DNA from: an uncultured Gemmiger sp.
GTDB lineage: Bacteria > Bacillota > Clostridia > Oscillospirales > Ruminococcaceae
Direction of reading: 5' to 3'
NCBI GenBank assembly: GCA_944382835.1
Contig: CALWNP010000077.1
Span: forward strand, 1 to 43,644
DNA: 43,644 bases
Positions 16,045 to 23,070 of the stretch are shown piece after piece. The notes beneath the pieces are model-generated. The model did not search any database. It was not told where the DNA came from and was given only the letters and a program-made list of their open reading frames with translations. How positions within the stretch are numbered: the stretch's first letter is position 1; each line of letters starts with the position of its first letter. The position numbers and the translations under genes were made by a program.

Positions 16045-16164
16045 AAAATCGTGTTGTTTCTCCAGAAAAGCGAAAATGTGATTGTTTTGGCGAATTTATC
16101 TCTGTGTTTTGCCGGCCCTCCGGTATACAATGGGGAAAACCTCTTGGAAAGGAGCATCCATCCC

Positions 16165-17562
16165 ATGATTTTTGGCATCAACGCAAAGCTGCGTGATCTC
16201 CTGCAAAACGAAAAGGCCGCCGCCCTACTGGAACAGGCACTGCCGGGCATCGGCAACCAGGCCCGGAGCAATCCCCAGGCGGGGCAGCTGTCGGTGGAAC
16301 AGCTGGTGCGCTACACCCGGATTCCCAACGGCGAAGCACTCCTTGCGGGGCTTGACGCCTCTTTGCAGGAGCTGAACCGCACCGAAAGCACCATCAGCCC
16401 GGAGGAGGCCGAACTGATCCGGCGGTTCCGGCAGATCCAGCAGGAGGCCGACGCTCATCCGCCGGTGGCCGCACCCCATCACCAGGACGCCATCCATCCC
16501 GGCCAGCCCTGGCTGGACACCGAGGGCAAGCGGATTCAGGCCCACGGCGGCGCGGTGCTCTATGAGGACGGCTGCTATTACTGGTACGGCGAGAACAAGG
16601 AGTTCACCGACGGCAAAAACGGGGTCTGGACCTGGGGCATCCGGGCCTATGCCTCCGCCGACCTGTGCAACTGGAAAGACCTGGGGCTGATCATCCCGCC
16701 CGAGCTGGAGGACCCCAACTCCAGCATGTTCCCCGCCAAGCGGATCGACCGCCCCCACATCCTGAAATGTCCCGCAACCGGAAAATACGTCTGCTGGATC
16801 AAGCTGTCGGGGCCGGAAGCCGCCTTCTCGGTCTGGCAGGCGGACCGGCTGATGGGCCCCTACACCCAGGTGGAAGCTCTGTACAACCCCGGCGGGTACA
16901 AGATCGGGGACTTCGACATGGTCACCGACGAGGAGACCGGCAAGGGCTATCTCTACTTTGATGCCAACCACAAAGCCATGGTCTGCATGGAGCTGACCGG
17001 GGACTATCTGCATGCCGACCGGGAGGCGGCCCGCAGCTATCCCGACCTGCACCCGCCCTTCACCCGCGAGGCCCCCTGCCTCTTTGCCTGGGGCGGCAAA
17101 AAGTACATGGTCACCAGCGGCATGACCGGCTATGTGCCCAACCAGAGCGACTGCGCCGTGGCCGCCGATTGGGACGTTCCCTTTGAGAGCATCGGCAACC
17201 CCCATGTGGGGGATGAGACCCATGCCTCCTTCAACAGCCAGATCTCCAAGATCTTCCCGGTGGAAGGGCGGGACGGCCTGTTCATCGCCATGGCCGACCG
17301 CTGGCTGCCCCGCTACCCCGTGGATGCCCGGATTGCCGATCTGTTCACCCGGGTGATCGGCAGCGCCTACGAGCCGGAGACCTACCAGGCCACCGACGCC
17401 GAGCGTCAGGAGATGTATGCGGGCAATCAGCTGGAGACCGCCGACACCGCCATTGCGGAGTATGTCTGGCTGCCCGTCAGGGTGTTGCCGGCAGACGCCG
17501 ACCATCCTCAGGGCAGGGTGGAAATCCGCTGGCGGGACGCCTGGACACCGGATACGGTGTAA
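16165..17562 (+). CDS. Glycoside hydrolase family 43 protein
   Basis: 465 residues. Residues 1-100 form a helical N-terminal domain that begins MIFGINAKLRDLLQNEKAAA. The five-bladed propeller follows, with LDTEGKRIQAHGGAVLYEDG and YYWYGENKEF. The stretches IDRPHILKCPATGKYVCW and KIGDFDMVTDEETGKGYLYF also belong to it, as does TREAPCLFAWGGKKYMVTSG, whose Glu is the likely general acid. No signal peptide. GH43 enzymes remove arabinose, xylose or galactose side units, and this member resembles the galactan/galactosidase-like branch, but substrate is uncertain. Start at 16165 with GGAAAGGAG upstream; the longer frame from 14656 is only the shadow of the antisense carrier gene. It is divergent from the carrier/GH2 pair, making one glycan-use locus. 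Confidence 0.87.
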   Translation: MIFGINAKLRDLLQNEKAAALLEQALPGIGNQARSNPQAGQLSVEQLVRYTRIPNGEALLAGLDASLQELNRTESTISPEEAELIRRFRQIQQEADAHPPVAAPHHQDAIHPGQPWLDTEGKRIQAHGGAVLYEDGCYYWYGENKEFTDGKNGVWTWGIRAYASADLCNWKDLGLIIPPELEDPNSSMFPAKRIDRPHILKCPATGKYVCWIKLSGPEAAFSVWQADRLMGPYTQVEALYNPGGYKIGDFDMVTDEETGKGYLYFDANHKAMVCMELTGDYLHADREAARSYPDLHPPFTREAPCLFAWGGKKYMVTSGMTGYVPNQSDCAVAADWDVPFESIGNPHVGDETHASFNSQISKIFPVEGRDGLFIAMADRWLPRYPVDARIADLFTRVIGSAYEPETYQATDAERQEMYAGNQLETADTAIAEYVWLPVRVLPADADHPQGRVEIRWRDAWTPDTV

Positions 17563-17598
17563 TCCAGGCAAAAGGAGCCAGCCTCCGGCGGGATTTCT

Positions 17599-17850
17599 TC
17601 ATCGCCGCAGGGCCCTGGCGCCTCCGGCGATGCAGCCGCCGTCGCAGAGGATATCGGTCCCTGTCAAATACCCCATTGCCGGGTCGCTGACCGCGGCGAA
17701 GAGGGCGGCAATGGCGTGGTCCAGTTTGGCCGGTGTGCGGGCAGCCAGCACCAACCGATATCCCTTTTTGCCCATCCGGTGGGCCGTGGCCAATCCCATG
17801 CCGCTGCTGCCGCCGGTGATGACACAGACCTTTGCGCCGGAATGTTCCAT
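17599..17850 (-). pseudogene. Short-chain dehydrogenase remnant with large internal deletion
   Basis: 83 residues. It starts normally with a classical SDR nucleotide-binding motif, VCVITGGSSGMGLATAHRMG, and reaches LVLAARTPAKLDHAIA. It then jumps directly to a standard SDR C-terminus, VSDPAMGYLTGTDILCDGGC. About 170 residues including the catalytic Ser-Tyr-Lys are missing, and the frame is kept. It cannot be an active enzyme of the usual kind. GGGGGTGGA gives it a ribosome site 13 bp after the stop of the extended SDR gene. Confidence 0.75.
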
Positions 17851-17863
17851 CTTGTCCACCCCC

Positions 17864-18925
17864 TTACACCCGCACCGCACCGATCTTGCCGGTGGCCTTG
17901 AGCCAGGCAATCTCGTCGTGCATGGTCTCCCGGTAGCTGCGGGTGTGGTAGCCCAATTCCCGCTCGGCCTTGGAGGAATCGAAGTCGTTGTTGCGGGCCA
18001 GATTGTAGATGGAGAAGGTGGTCAGGAGCGGCTTTTCGCCGCTCTTTTTTGCTTTTCTCTCGGCGATGCCCGCCACAACGCCGGCCACCCCGCAGGGCAG
18101 GAAGATTCCGGGCGCCTTGCAGTGGGCCTCTTCGGCCACGAGTTTGGCGAAGTCCCGGAACCGGACCGCCTTGTTGCCCAGGATGTAGCACTCCCCCTTG
18201 CGGCCCTTGTCCACGGCGGCGATGCAGCCGTCGGCCAGATCCCGCACGTCGCAGAGGTTGAAGGTGCCGTCAATCCCCATGGGCATCTCCCCGTTGATGA
18301 TCTTGACCATGGTCCCGGTGGTCTCGCCCATGGCGTAGTCCTCGGGGCCCATGATGCCGGAGGGATGCACCACGCAGGCATTGAGTCCCTTTTCATGGAC
18401 GGCGTCCAGCACCGCCTGGGTGGCCAGGGCCTTGCTCTGGCTGCAACAGCCCCGAACCAGGTCGGGGGGCTCTTCCGGCGCGAAGTGGTCCACCTCGGTA
18501 ATCTTGCAGCCCTTGGGCTGTTCCGGGATGGCGCCGGTGGAACTGACATAGACCAGCTTGCCAAACTGTTCGGCGGCCAGGCAGCAGTTGATGATGTTTT
18601 TGGTGCCGCCCACATTCACGTCCATGACCTTCTGGCTGTAATCCGGGTTGACCGTGACAATGGAGGCGCAGTGAATGACCTGGATGGTCACGCCTTTCTC
18701 CACCTCAAAGAAACGGCGCAGGGAATCCGGGTCGGTCAGGTCCCCTTCACAGATCTCTGCCTGGGCCGGGATGTACTGCTCGGCCTTGTCCCCCGGCAGC
18801 ACAAAGGCCCGGACCCGTTCTCCTCGGGCCACCAGCCGGCGGCAGACCGTGCCGCCCAAAAAGCCGGCAGCACCGGTGACAAGGTAGATGGATGGGGTGG
18901 ATTTCTGGCTGTGAATGGTCTTCAT
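17864..18925 (-). CDS. NAD(P)-dependent extended SDR (epimerase/dihydroflavonol-reductase-like)
   Basis: 353 residues. Rossmann motif YLVTGAAGFLGG at residues 14-25, then the acidic GDLTDPD, VIHCASIV and VNVGGTKNIINCC, typical of the extended SDR/DFR-like group, and VVHPSGIMGPEDY in the substrate half. The catalytic Y-x-x-x-K is altered: in CCSQSKA the position of Tyr, four before Lys, is Cys. It may therefore be a binding or redox-sensing protein or use a different acid. AGGAGG precedes the ATG at 18925. Divergent from the response regulator, with shared phased repeats in between, so probably its target gene. Confidence 0.82.
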   Translation of the reverse strand: MKTIHSQKSTPSIYLVTGAAGFLGGTVCRRLVARGERVRAFVLPGDKAEQYIPAQAEICEGDLTDPDSLRRFFEVEKGVTIQVIHCASIVTVNPDYSQKVMDVNVGGTKNIINCCLAAEQFGKLVYVSSTGAIPEQPKGCKITEVDHFAPEEPPDLVRGCCSQSKALATQAVLDAVHEKGLNACVVHPSGIMGPEDYAMGETTGTMVKIINGEMPMGIDGTFNLCDVRDLADGCIAAVDKGRKGECYILGNKAVRFRDFAKLVAEEAHCKAPGIFLPCGVAGVVAGIAERKAKKSGEKPLLTTFSIYNLARNNDFDSSKAERELGYHTRSYRETMHDEIAWLKATGKIGAVRV

Positions 18926-18989
18926 GATGGTTTCCTCCTGGTGTTGTTTTGGGGTGTTGCTCTCAACGCCTATGAGGATACCGCCTTCA

Positions 18990-19046
18990 GGTCAACGCCA
19001 GGTCAACAAAGCCGTTGATCTTTTGTTGATCTTTGGGTGGTATTCT
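18990..19046 (+). promoter_or_regulatory. OmpR-type operator: two pairs of 11-bp-phased repeats plus -10 box
   Basis: GGTCAAC occurs at 18990 and 19001, and GTTGATC at 19014 and 19025. Each pair is spaced exactly 11 bp and the pairs are in opposite orientation. OmpR/PhoP-class regulators bind such direct repeats. The last repeat ends 9 bp before an extended -10 TGGTATTCT (TATTCT 19041-19046) of the response-regulator gene, which lacks a -35, so activation is likely. Confidence 0.6.
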
Positions 19047-19085
19047 GAGGATGTGATTCTAAAAAAGAGGAAGGAAGGACCGCCC

Positions 19086-19838
19086 ATGTTCAAGATTCTG
19101 GTGGCCGAGGACGACGCCAGCACCAACCGGCTTTTCTGCGCCATCCTGCGCCGGGCCGGCTACGAGCCCGTCCCCGCCTTTGACGGCGAGGAGGCCCTGG
19201 AAAAGCTGGACCAATATAAGGTCGATCTGCTGCTCTGCGATGTGATGATGCCCAAGCTGGACGGCTTTGCCCTGACCCGGACCATCCGGGATTCCGGCAG
19301 CATGCTGCCCATCCTGATGGTCACCGCCCGGGCCCTGCCGGAGGACAAGCACCGGGGATTTCTGGTGGGCACCGACGACTACATCACCAAACCGGTGGAC
19401 AAAGAGGAGATGCTGCTGCGCATCCGGACGCTGCTGCGCCGGGCCCGGATTGTGGACGAGCGGAAAATCACCGTGGGGGATGTGGTGCTGGACTACGACG
19501 CCCGGGTGGTGCGCCGGGGGCATGAGTCGGTCCCGCTGCCGCCCAAGGAGTTTGAACTGCTCTACAAATTGCTGGTCTATCCCGACCACACCTTCACCCG
19601 GCTGCAGCTGCTGGACGAGATCTGGGGCCTGGACTCGGAGACCGACGAGCGAACGGTCACCGTCCACATCAACCGGCTGCGCATTTTCTCACCCCGTACA
19701 ACCAAAATACCCCTTGATGCAGGGACAAGACCATCCCGCATCAAGGGGTATTTGTATGCCGGAAAGAAGCGCCGGTTTTCTTCTTCGGCGTCCTGTTGCC
19801 CGGTGCACGGTATGAACTATACATTTTGTAAAATATAA
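19086..19838 (+). pseudogene. OmpR-family response regulator with replaced C-terminus
   Basis: The receiver domain is complete: acidic pair in VAEDD, phospho-acceptor Asp in LLLCDVMMP, MVTAR and the Lys of YITKPVD. The winged-helix domain starts normally (DVVLDYDARVVRRG, LPPKEFELLYKLL, FTRLQLLDEIWG) and reaches the recognition helix TDERTVTVHINRLR. There the match ends. The wing and the usual I-x-T-V-R-G-x-G-Y are absent, and the last ~51 residues are read from a 49-nt hairpin and following intergenic DNA (TKIPLDAGTRPSRIKGYLY). No histidine kinase follows. DNA binding is probably impaired. AGGAAGGA precedes the ATG. It is a truncated orphan regulator. Confidence 0.8.
19705..19753. repeat. 49-nt hairpin repeat, copy 1 (terminator-like)
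   Basis: A 16-bp stem AAATACCCCTTGATGC/GCATCAAGGGGTATTT encloses an inner GGGA/TCCC stem. The same 49 nt recur at 21392-21440 with a single base difference in the loop. This copy lies at the break in the response-regulator gene. Confidence 0.9.
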
Positions 19839-19910
19839 TCATTATATTACCAATCGTCATTTCTGCCAACTGCATCCGAAACGCCCGGTTTCGGGTGCCT
19901 CTATTTCCTA

Positions 19911-19963
19911 TTGACTTGGTAGACAAATTATGGTATACCATGAAGCATACCAATTCGGTAGGG
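19911..19963 (+). promoter_or_regulatory. metY promoter region with palindromes
   Basis: TTGACT (19911-19916) with TATACC 17 nt later is the best promoter guess. It is overlapped by the perfect palindrome ATGGTATACCAT (19930-19941) and followed by TACC-N5-GGTA (19948-19960), a dyad similar to Rrf2/CymR-type operators of cysteine and Fe-S regulation. The regulator is not encoded here. Confidence 0.4.
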
Positions 19964-19974
19964 AAAGGAAGTCG

Positions 19975-20100
19975 ATGATGCAAAACCTCTTTTTCAGTCT
20001 TTTGCGGAGTAACTTCCGTTTCGGACGAATGTGCCTTCTGTTCTGCCCAACCAAACTTCAGAACAGAAAGGAACACAGCCATGTCTCGTTACAAATTTGA
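19975..20100 (+). CDS. Possible 41-aa leader peptide overlapping metY
   Basis: An ATG-ATG start with GGGAAAGGAAG just upstream opens a 41-codon frame rich in Phe and Leu. It contains MCLLFCP, with one Met and two Cys close together, and ends with TGA inside metY (metY starts at 20081 in another frame). A Cys/Met-containing upstream ORF before a sulfhydrylase gene could couple translation to sulfur amino-acid supply. There is no protein similarity to support it. Confidence 0.35.
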   Translation: MMQNLFFSLLRSNFRFGRMCLLFCPTKLQNRKEHSHVSLQI

Positions 20101-21370
20101 AACCCTTCAACTCCATGTGGGCCAGGAGCGCCCCGACCCTGCCTCGGATGCCCGCGCCGTCCCCATCTACGCCACCACCTCCTATGTCTTTCACAGCAGC
20201 CAGCAGGCAGCGGACCGTTTCAGCCTGGCCGATTCCGGCAACATCTACGGCCGCCTGACCAATTCCACCCAGGATGTTTTCGAGCAGCGCATTGCGGCGC
20301 TGGAGGGCGGCGTCGCCGCGTTGGCCGTCGCCTCCGGTGCCGCTGCGATCACCTATACCATCCAGGCCCTTGCCAAGCAGGGGGAGCACATTGTGGCCCA
20401 AAAGACCATCTACGGCGGCACCAGCAATCTGCTGGCCCACACCCTGCCCCTCTATGGGATCAGCGCCAGCTTTGTGGATGTGCACGATCTTTCCGCTGTG
20501 GAGAACGCAATCCGGCCCAGCACCAAGGCCATCTACATCGAGACCCTGGGCAATCCCAACAGCGACATCCCCGACATCGATGCCATTGCGGAGATTGCCC
20601 ACAAGCATGGGCTTCCCCTGGTCATCGACAACACCTTCGGCACCCCCTATCTCATCCGCCCCATCGAACATGGCGCCGACATCGTGATCCATTCCGCCAC
20701 CAAGTTCATCGGCGGCCATGGCACGACCCTGGGCGGTGTCATTGTGGACGGCGGCAGCTTTGACTGGGCGGCCTCTGGGAACTATCCCTGGATCAGCGAG
20801 GCGAATCCCAGCTACCACGGCGTCCGGTTCACCAAGGCGGCGGGAAAAGCGGCTTTCGTCACCTATATCCGTGCGATTCTTTTGCGGGACGAGGGGGCCT
20901 GCATCAGTCCCTTTGCGGCGTTCCTGCTGCTGCAGGGCACCGAAACCCTGAGCCTTCGGCTGGAGCGCCATGTGGAAAACGCCCGGAAGGTGGTGGACTA
21001 CCTGGTGCACCATCCCCAGGTGGAAAAGGTCAATCACCCCTCTTTGCCGGAGCACCCGGATCACCCTCTGTACGAGAAGTATTTTCCAAACGGCGGCGCC
21101 TCCATCTTCACCTTCCAGATCCAGGGCGGGCGGGAAGAGGCCTTCCGGTTTATCGACAGCCTGAAGATTTTCTCCCTGCTGGCCAATGTGGCGGATGTCA
21201 AAAGTCTGGTGATTCATCCGGCTTCCACCACACACAGCCAGCTGACCGAGGAGGAACTGGCCAGCGTGGGGATCCACCAGAACACCATCCGCCTTTCCAT
21301 CGGCACCGAGCACATCGATGACATTCTCGAAGACCTGGACCAGGCGTTCCGGTGTGTTGCACAGGGATAA
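20081..21370 (+). CDS. metY: O-acetylhomoserine sulfhydrylase
   Basis: 429 residues, the standard size of the Cys/Met-metabolism PLP family. Family motifs are in order: ETLQLHVGQERPDPASDARAVPIY at the N-terminus, YGRLTNSTQDVFEQRIAALEGG, ETLGNPNSDIPDI, and the PLP lysine K208 in IVIHSATKFIGGHG. TTLGGVIVDGGSFDW and VKSLVIHPASTTHSQL follow. GSFDW and the long middle region (SGNYPWISEANPSYHG) are specific to O-acetylhomoserine sulfhydrylases, which make homocysteine from O-acetylhomoserine and sulfide (or methionine from methanethiol). AAAGGAAC lies 10 nt before the ATG. The gene sits alone between the two 49-nt hairpins. Confidence 0.95.
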   Translation: MSRYKFETLQLHVGQERPDPASDARAVPIYATTSYVFHSSQQAADRFSLADSGNIYGRLTNSTQDVFEQRIAALEGGVAALAVASGAAAITYTIQALAKQGEHIVAQKTIYGGTSNLLAHTLPLYGISASFVDVHDLSAVENAIRPSTKAIYIETLGNPNSDIPDIDAIAEIAHKHGLPLVIDNTFGTPYLIRPIEHGADIVIHSATKFIGGHGTTLGGVIVDGGSFDWAASGNYPWISEANPSYHGVRFTKAAGKAAFVTYIRAILLRDEGACISPFAAFLLLQGTETLSLRLERHVENARKVVDYLVHHPQVEKVNHPSLPEHPDHPLYEKYFPNGGASIFTFQIQGGREEAFRFIDSLKIFSLLANVADVKSLVIHPASTTHSQLTEEELASVGIHQNTIRLSIGTEHIDDILEDLDQAFRCVAQG

Positions 21371-21391
21371 CCGCCCTTCAAAAGTCAGACA

Positions 21392-21440
21392 AAATACCCC
21401 TTGATGCAGGGACAAGGCCATCCCGCATCAAGGGGTATTT
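21392..21440. repeat. 49-nt hairpin repeat, copy 2 (metY terminator)
   Basis: Same sequence as 19705-19753 except one loop base (G for A at the purine after GACAAG). It is followed by TTTTTG, so it terminates metY and, read the other way, could terminate the gene at 21465. Confidence 0.9.
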
Positions 21441-21464
21441 TTGTGTATGGCACAAACTCGTTTC

Positions 21465-21917
21465 TCAGTTGTGCGTGTCTTCCGCAGCGGCCGAGGAATC
21501 CTTCCGCAGTGCGTCCAGCTGCTGTTGCAGCAGTCCCTGCAGCTCCTGCCAGATCTGGGGATTTTTCAGCGACTCCGGCTGCTGCAGTTCCCGCTCCAGG
21601 TCGGTCAGAATCTCCGCCAGGGTCTTTTCACCAAAGGCCCAAAAATGGCTGCGGAGATATTGGAGGGCCGCCTGCCCTTCCTTGTCCTCGGTGTGCATGG
21701 CATAGCGCAGGGCACAGGTGATTACACTTCCCAAGCCGTCGGTGTCGCCAAAGCCGAACCAGGATGCGGGACAGAGAACGAGATCTTTCTCCCCTTCATC
21801 CGAGATGACCAGACCGATATCCTCCCGGAGTACCCGATCCAGCACGGTGTCCAGGTTTTCTGCCAGTTCTTTGCGGGAAATCCGCTCCATGCTGTCCGAT
21901 GAGGGAATCTGTCTCAT
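21465..21917 (-). CDS. Hypothetical protein with Phd/YefM-like N-terminus
   Basis: 150 residues. Residues 10-55 (MERISRKELAENLDTVLDRV, LREDIGLVISDEGEKDLVLC) look like the Phd/YefM antitoxin DNA-binding fold. The rest (YAMHTEDKEGQAALQYLRSH, LAEILTDLERELQQ, IWQELQGLLQQQLDALRK) is helical and unlike a known domain. No toxin gene is next to it. AGGAGGAAAA precedes the ATG. Promoter TGCTATAAT lies about 85 nt upstream. It may be a solitary regulator. Confidence 0.65.
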   Translation of the reverse strand: MRQIPSSDSMERISRKELAENLDTVLDRVLREDIGLVISDEGEKDLVLCPASWFGFGDTDGLGSVITCALRYAMHTEDKEGQAALQYLRSHFWAFGEKTLAEILTDLERELQQPESLKNPQIWQELQGLLQQQLDALRKDSSAAAEDTHN

Positions 21918-21977
21918 GGTCTTTTCCTCCTGTCGTCTGTTTCATTGTGCCGGAATCCTTCCCGTTTGCAATCCGGT

Positions 21978-22007
21978 GTTTCTGTCTTCGTTTCTGTCTT
22001 CATTATA
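21978..22007 (-). promoter_or_regulatory. Promoter and tandem repeat upstream of the Phd-like gene
   Basis: Extended -10 TGCTATAAT on the minus strand (TATAAT 22007-22002) with poor -35, immediately followed by two tandem 12-bp copies of GAAGACAGAAAC (22001-21978) in the early transcript. Confidence 0.45.
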
Positions 22008-22136
22008 GCAGCTCAGGTGGGCCATATCTCGGACTTTCAAAGTTTCGGGAGAAAATTTGTCTTTGCGGCCGGGTCTGGACCGGTTTTGCTGTATCAAAGG
22101 GGAACTTCGTTGATTGTCCGCTCTCCCCGCCTTCCC

Positions 22137-22394
22137 CTATGTCGTCGCCTTCTTCGCCTCCACAAACCACTTCTTGCCTTCGCTGTACAGGAAGGTCTCT
22201 TTGCCGTGTATCAGCACGGTGTAGCGGATTCCGCCGCCGCTCACCTTGGCGGAGGCCGCACGGCACTTGTATTTCAGCTTGTCAATCGGAAAAATCTTGC
22301 CGTTGGTCCATCGGATGAACCGCGGATGGATGTCACCGTTCTGATCCACATCGATATTGACCGAAACATACTCTTTTGTACACTGAACAGCCAT
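22137..22394 (-). CDS. Small hypothetical protein
   Basis: 85 residues beginning MAVQCTKEYVSVNIDVDQNG, basic at the C-terminus (GKKWFVEAKKATT), with no recognisable domain. It looks like a compact beta-rich cytoplasmic protein (HPRFIRWTNGKIFPIDKLKY, RYTVLIHGKETFLYSEGKKW). GGGGGAAC serves as ribosome site for ATG 22394. It ends with TAG, showing that TAG acts as a stop in this genome. Its promoter TTGACA-17-TATAAT is consensus and lies inside the TTCGTGT operator array shared with the XRE gene, so it is probably a member of the same regulon. Confidence 0.7.
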   Translation of the reverse strand: MAVQCTKEYVSVNIDVDQNGDIHPRFIRWTNGKIFPIDKLKYKCRAASAKVSGGGIRYTVLIHGKETFLYSEGKKWFVEAKKATT

Positions 22395-22422
22395 TTTCGT
22401 TCCCCCGCTTTTCCAGACAATG

Positions 22423-22558
22423 ACGAACACTTTTTCGTGTTGCAGATTGACAAATGCTCTGTTCGTGTGGTACCATTTTCACGAACAGAGTTTCGTGTCT
22501 TCATTATATGCGGAACGCATTTTCGTGTCAATCCCATTTCCGGAAAAATTGTTCGTGT
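22423..22558. promoter_or_regulatory. Overlapping divergent promoters with an array of TTCGTGT operators
   Basis: TTCGTGT occurs at 22434, 22462, 22492, 22522 and 22552; the last four are spaced exactly 30 bp. A 10-bp inverted repeat TCTGTTCGTG/CACGAACAGA spans 22459-22490. The plus promoter (TTGACA 22447-22452, 18 nt, TACCAT 22471-22476 with extended TG) and the minus promoter (TTGACA 22531-22526, 17 nt, TATAAT 22508-22503) face each other inside the array. These are the likely binding sites of the XRE protein at 22591. Confidence 0.75.
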
Positions 22559-22590
22559 TGTGCGGCAAGCAACAGAAAGAGGTTATGTAT

Positions 22591-23004
22591 ATGGGTTTCA
22601 AAGAGAGGCTGAAAGAAAAGCGGCTGGAAGCGGGTTTAACTCAGGTTGAGCTGGCAGAAAAGGTTTCGGTCACCCCACGGACAATCCAGAACTACGAGAT
22701 GGGGACACGGCGGCCCGGCAACATGAAGATCGTGGGGGATATTGCCGCCGCACTGGGCACCACCGCGGATTACCTTTTGACCAACGCCGACGTCTATACC
22801 CTGGAGGCCCAGGAAAAGGGCGGGCCGAAAGCGGCGCGGGACATTCAGGAACTGGTGGGCGAAGTCACCGGTTTGTTTGCCGGCGGCCAGCTCTCGGAGG
22901 ATGCACTGGAGGGTGCCATGCGCGCCCTCAACGATGCCTATTGGAAGGCGAAGGAGAAAAACAAGAAATTCGCTCCCAAAAAGTACCGGCATCCGGGCGA
23001 GTAA
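22591..23004 (+). CDS. XRE-family repressor (ImmR/DdrO-like)
   Basis: 137 residues. An N-terminal Cro/C1 helix-turn-helix, LKEKRLEAGLTQVELAEKVS then VTPRTIQNYEMGTRRP, is followed by GDIAAALGTTADYLLT and a helical C-terminal tail (QELVGEVTGLFAGGQLSEDA) that would dimerise or be the protease target. I start at ATG 22591, 8 nt after AAGAGG; ATG 22585 is too close. The next gene is a metallopeptidase of the ImmA/IrrE type, the standard partner that cleaves or inactivates such repressors. The five TTCGTGT boxes upstream are its probable operators. Confidence 0.85.
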   Translation: MGFKERLKEKRLEAGLTQVELAEKVSVTPRTIQNYEMGTRRPGNMKIVGDIAAALGTTADYLLTNADVYTLEAQEKGGPKAARDIQELVGEVTGLFAGGQLSEDALEGAMRALNDAYWKAKEKNKKFAPKKYRHPGE

Positions 23005-23070
23005 TGCTGCCCTGGGAGATGGCCGACAGGAAATGAAGAACAGGAGAATCCAGACCATGGAGGTGATCCC

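Noticed and set aside
14656-16164. A 968-codon plus-strand frame joining this stretch to the GH43 gene
   Set aside because: The first 500 codons are the antisense shadow of the GPH carrier, with low-complexity His/Gly/Gln content. GH43 similarity and the ribosome site begin at 16165.
19755-20080. S-box (SAM) riboswitch or T-box upstream of metY
   Set aside because: None of the conserved core elements are present; only palindromes and a short ORF are seen.
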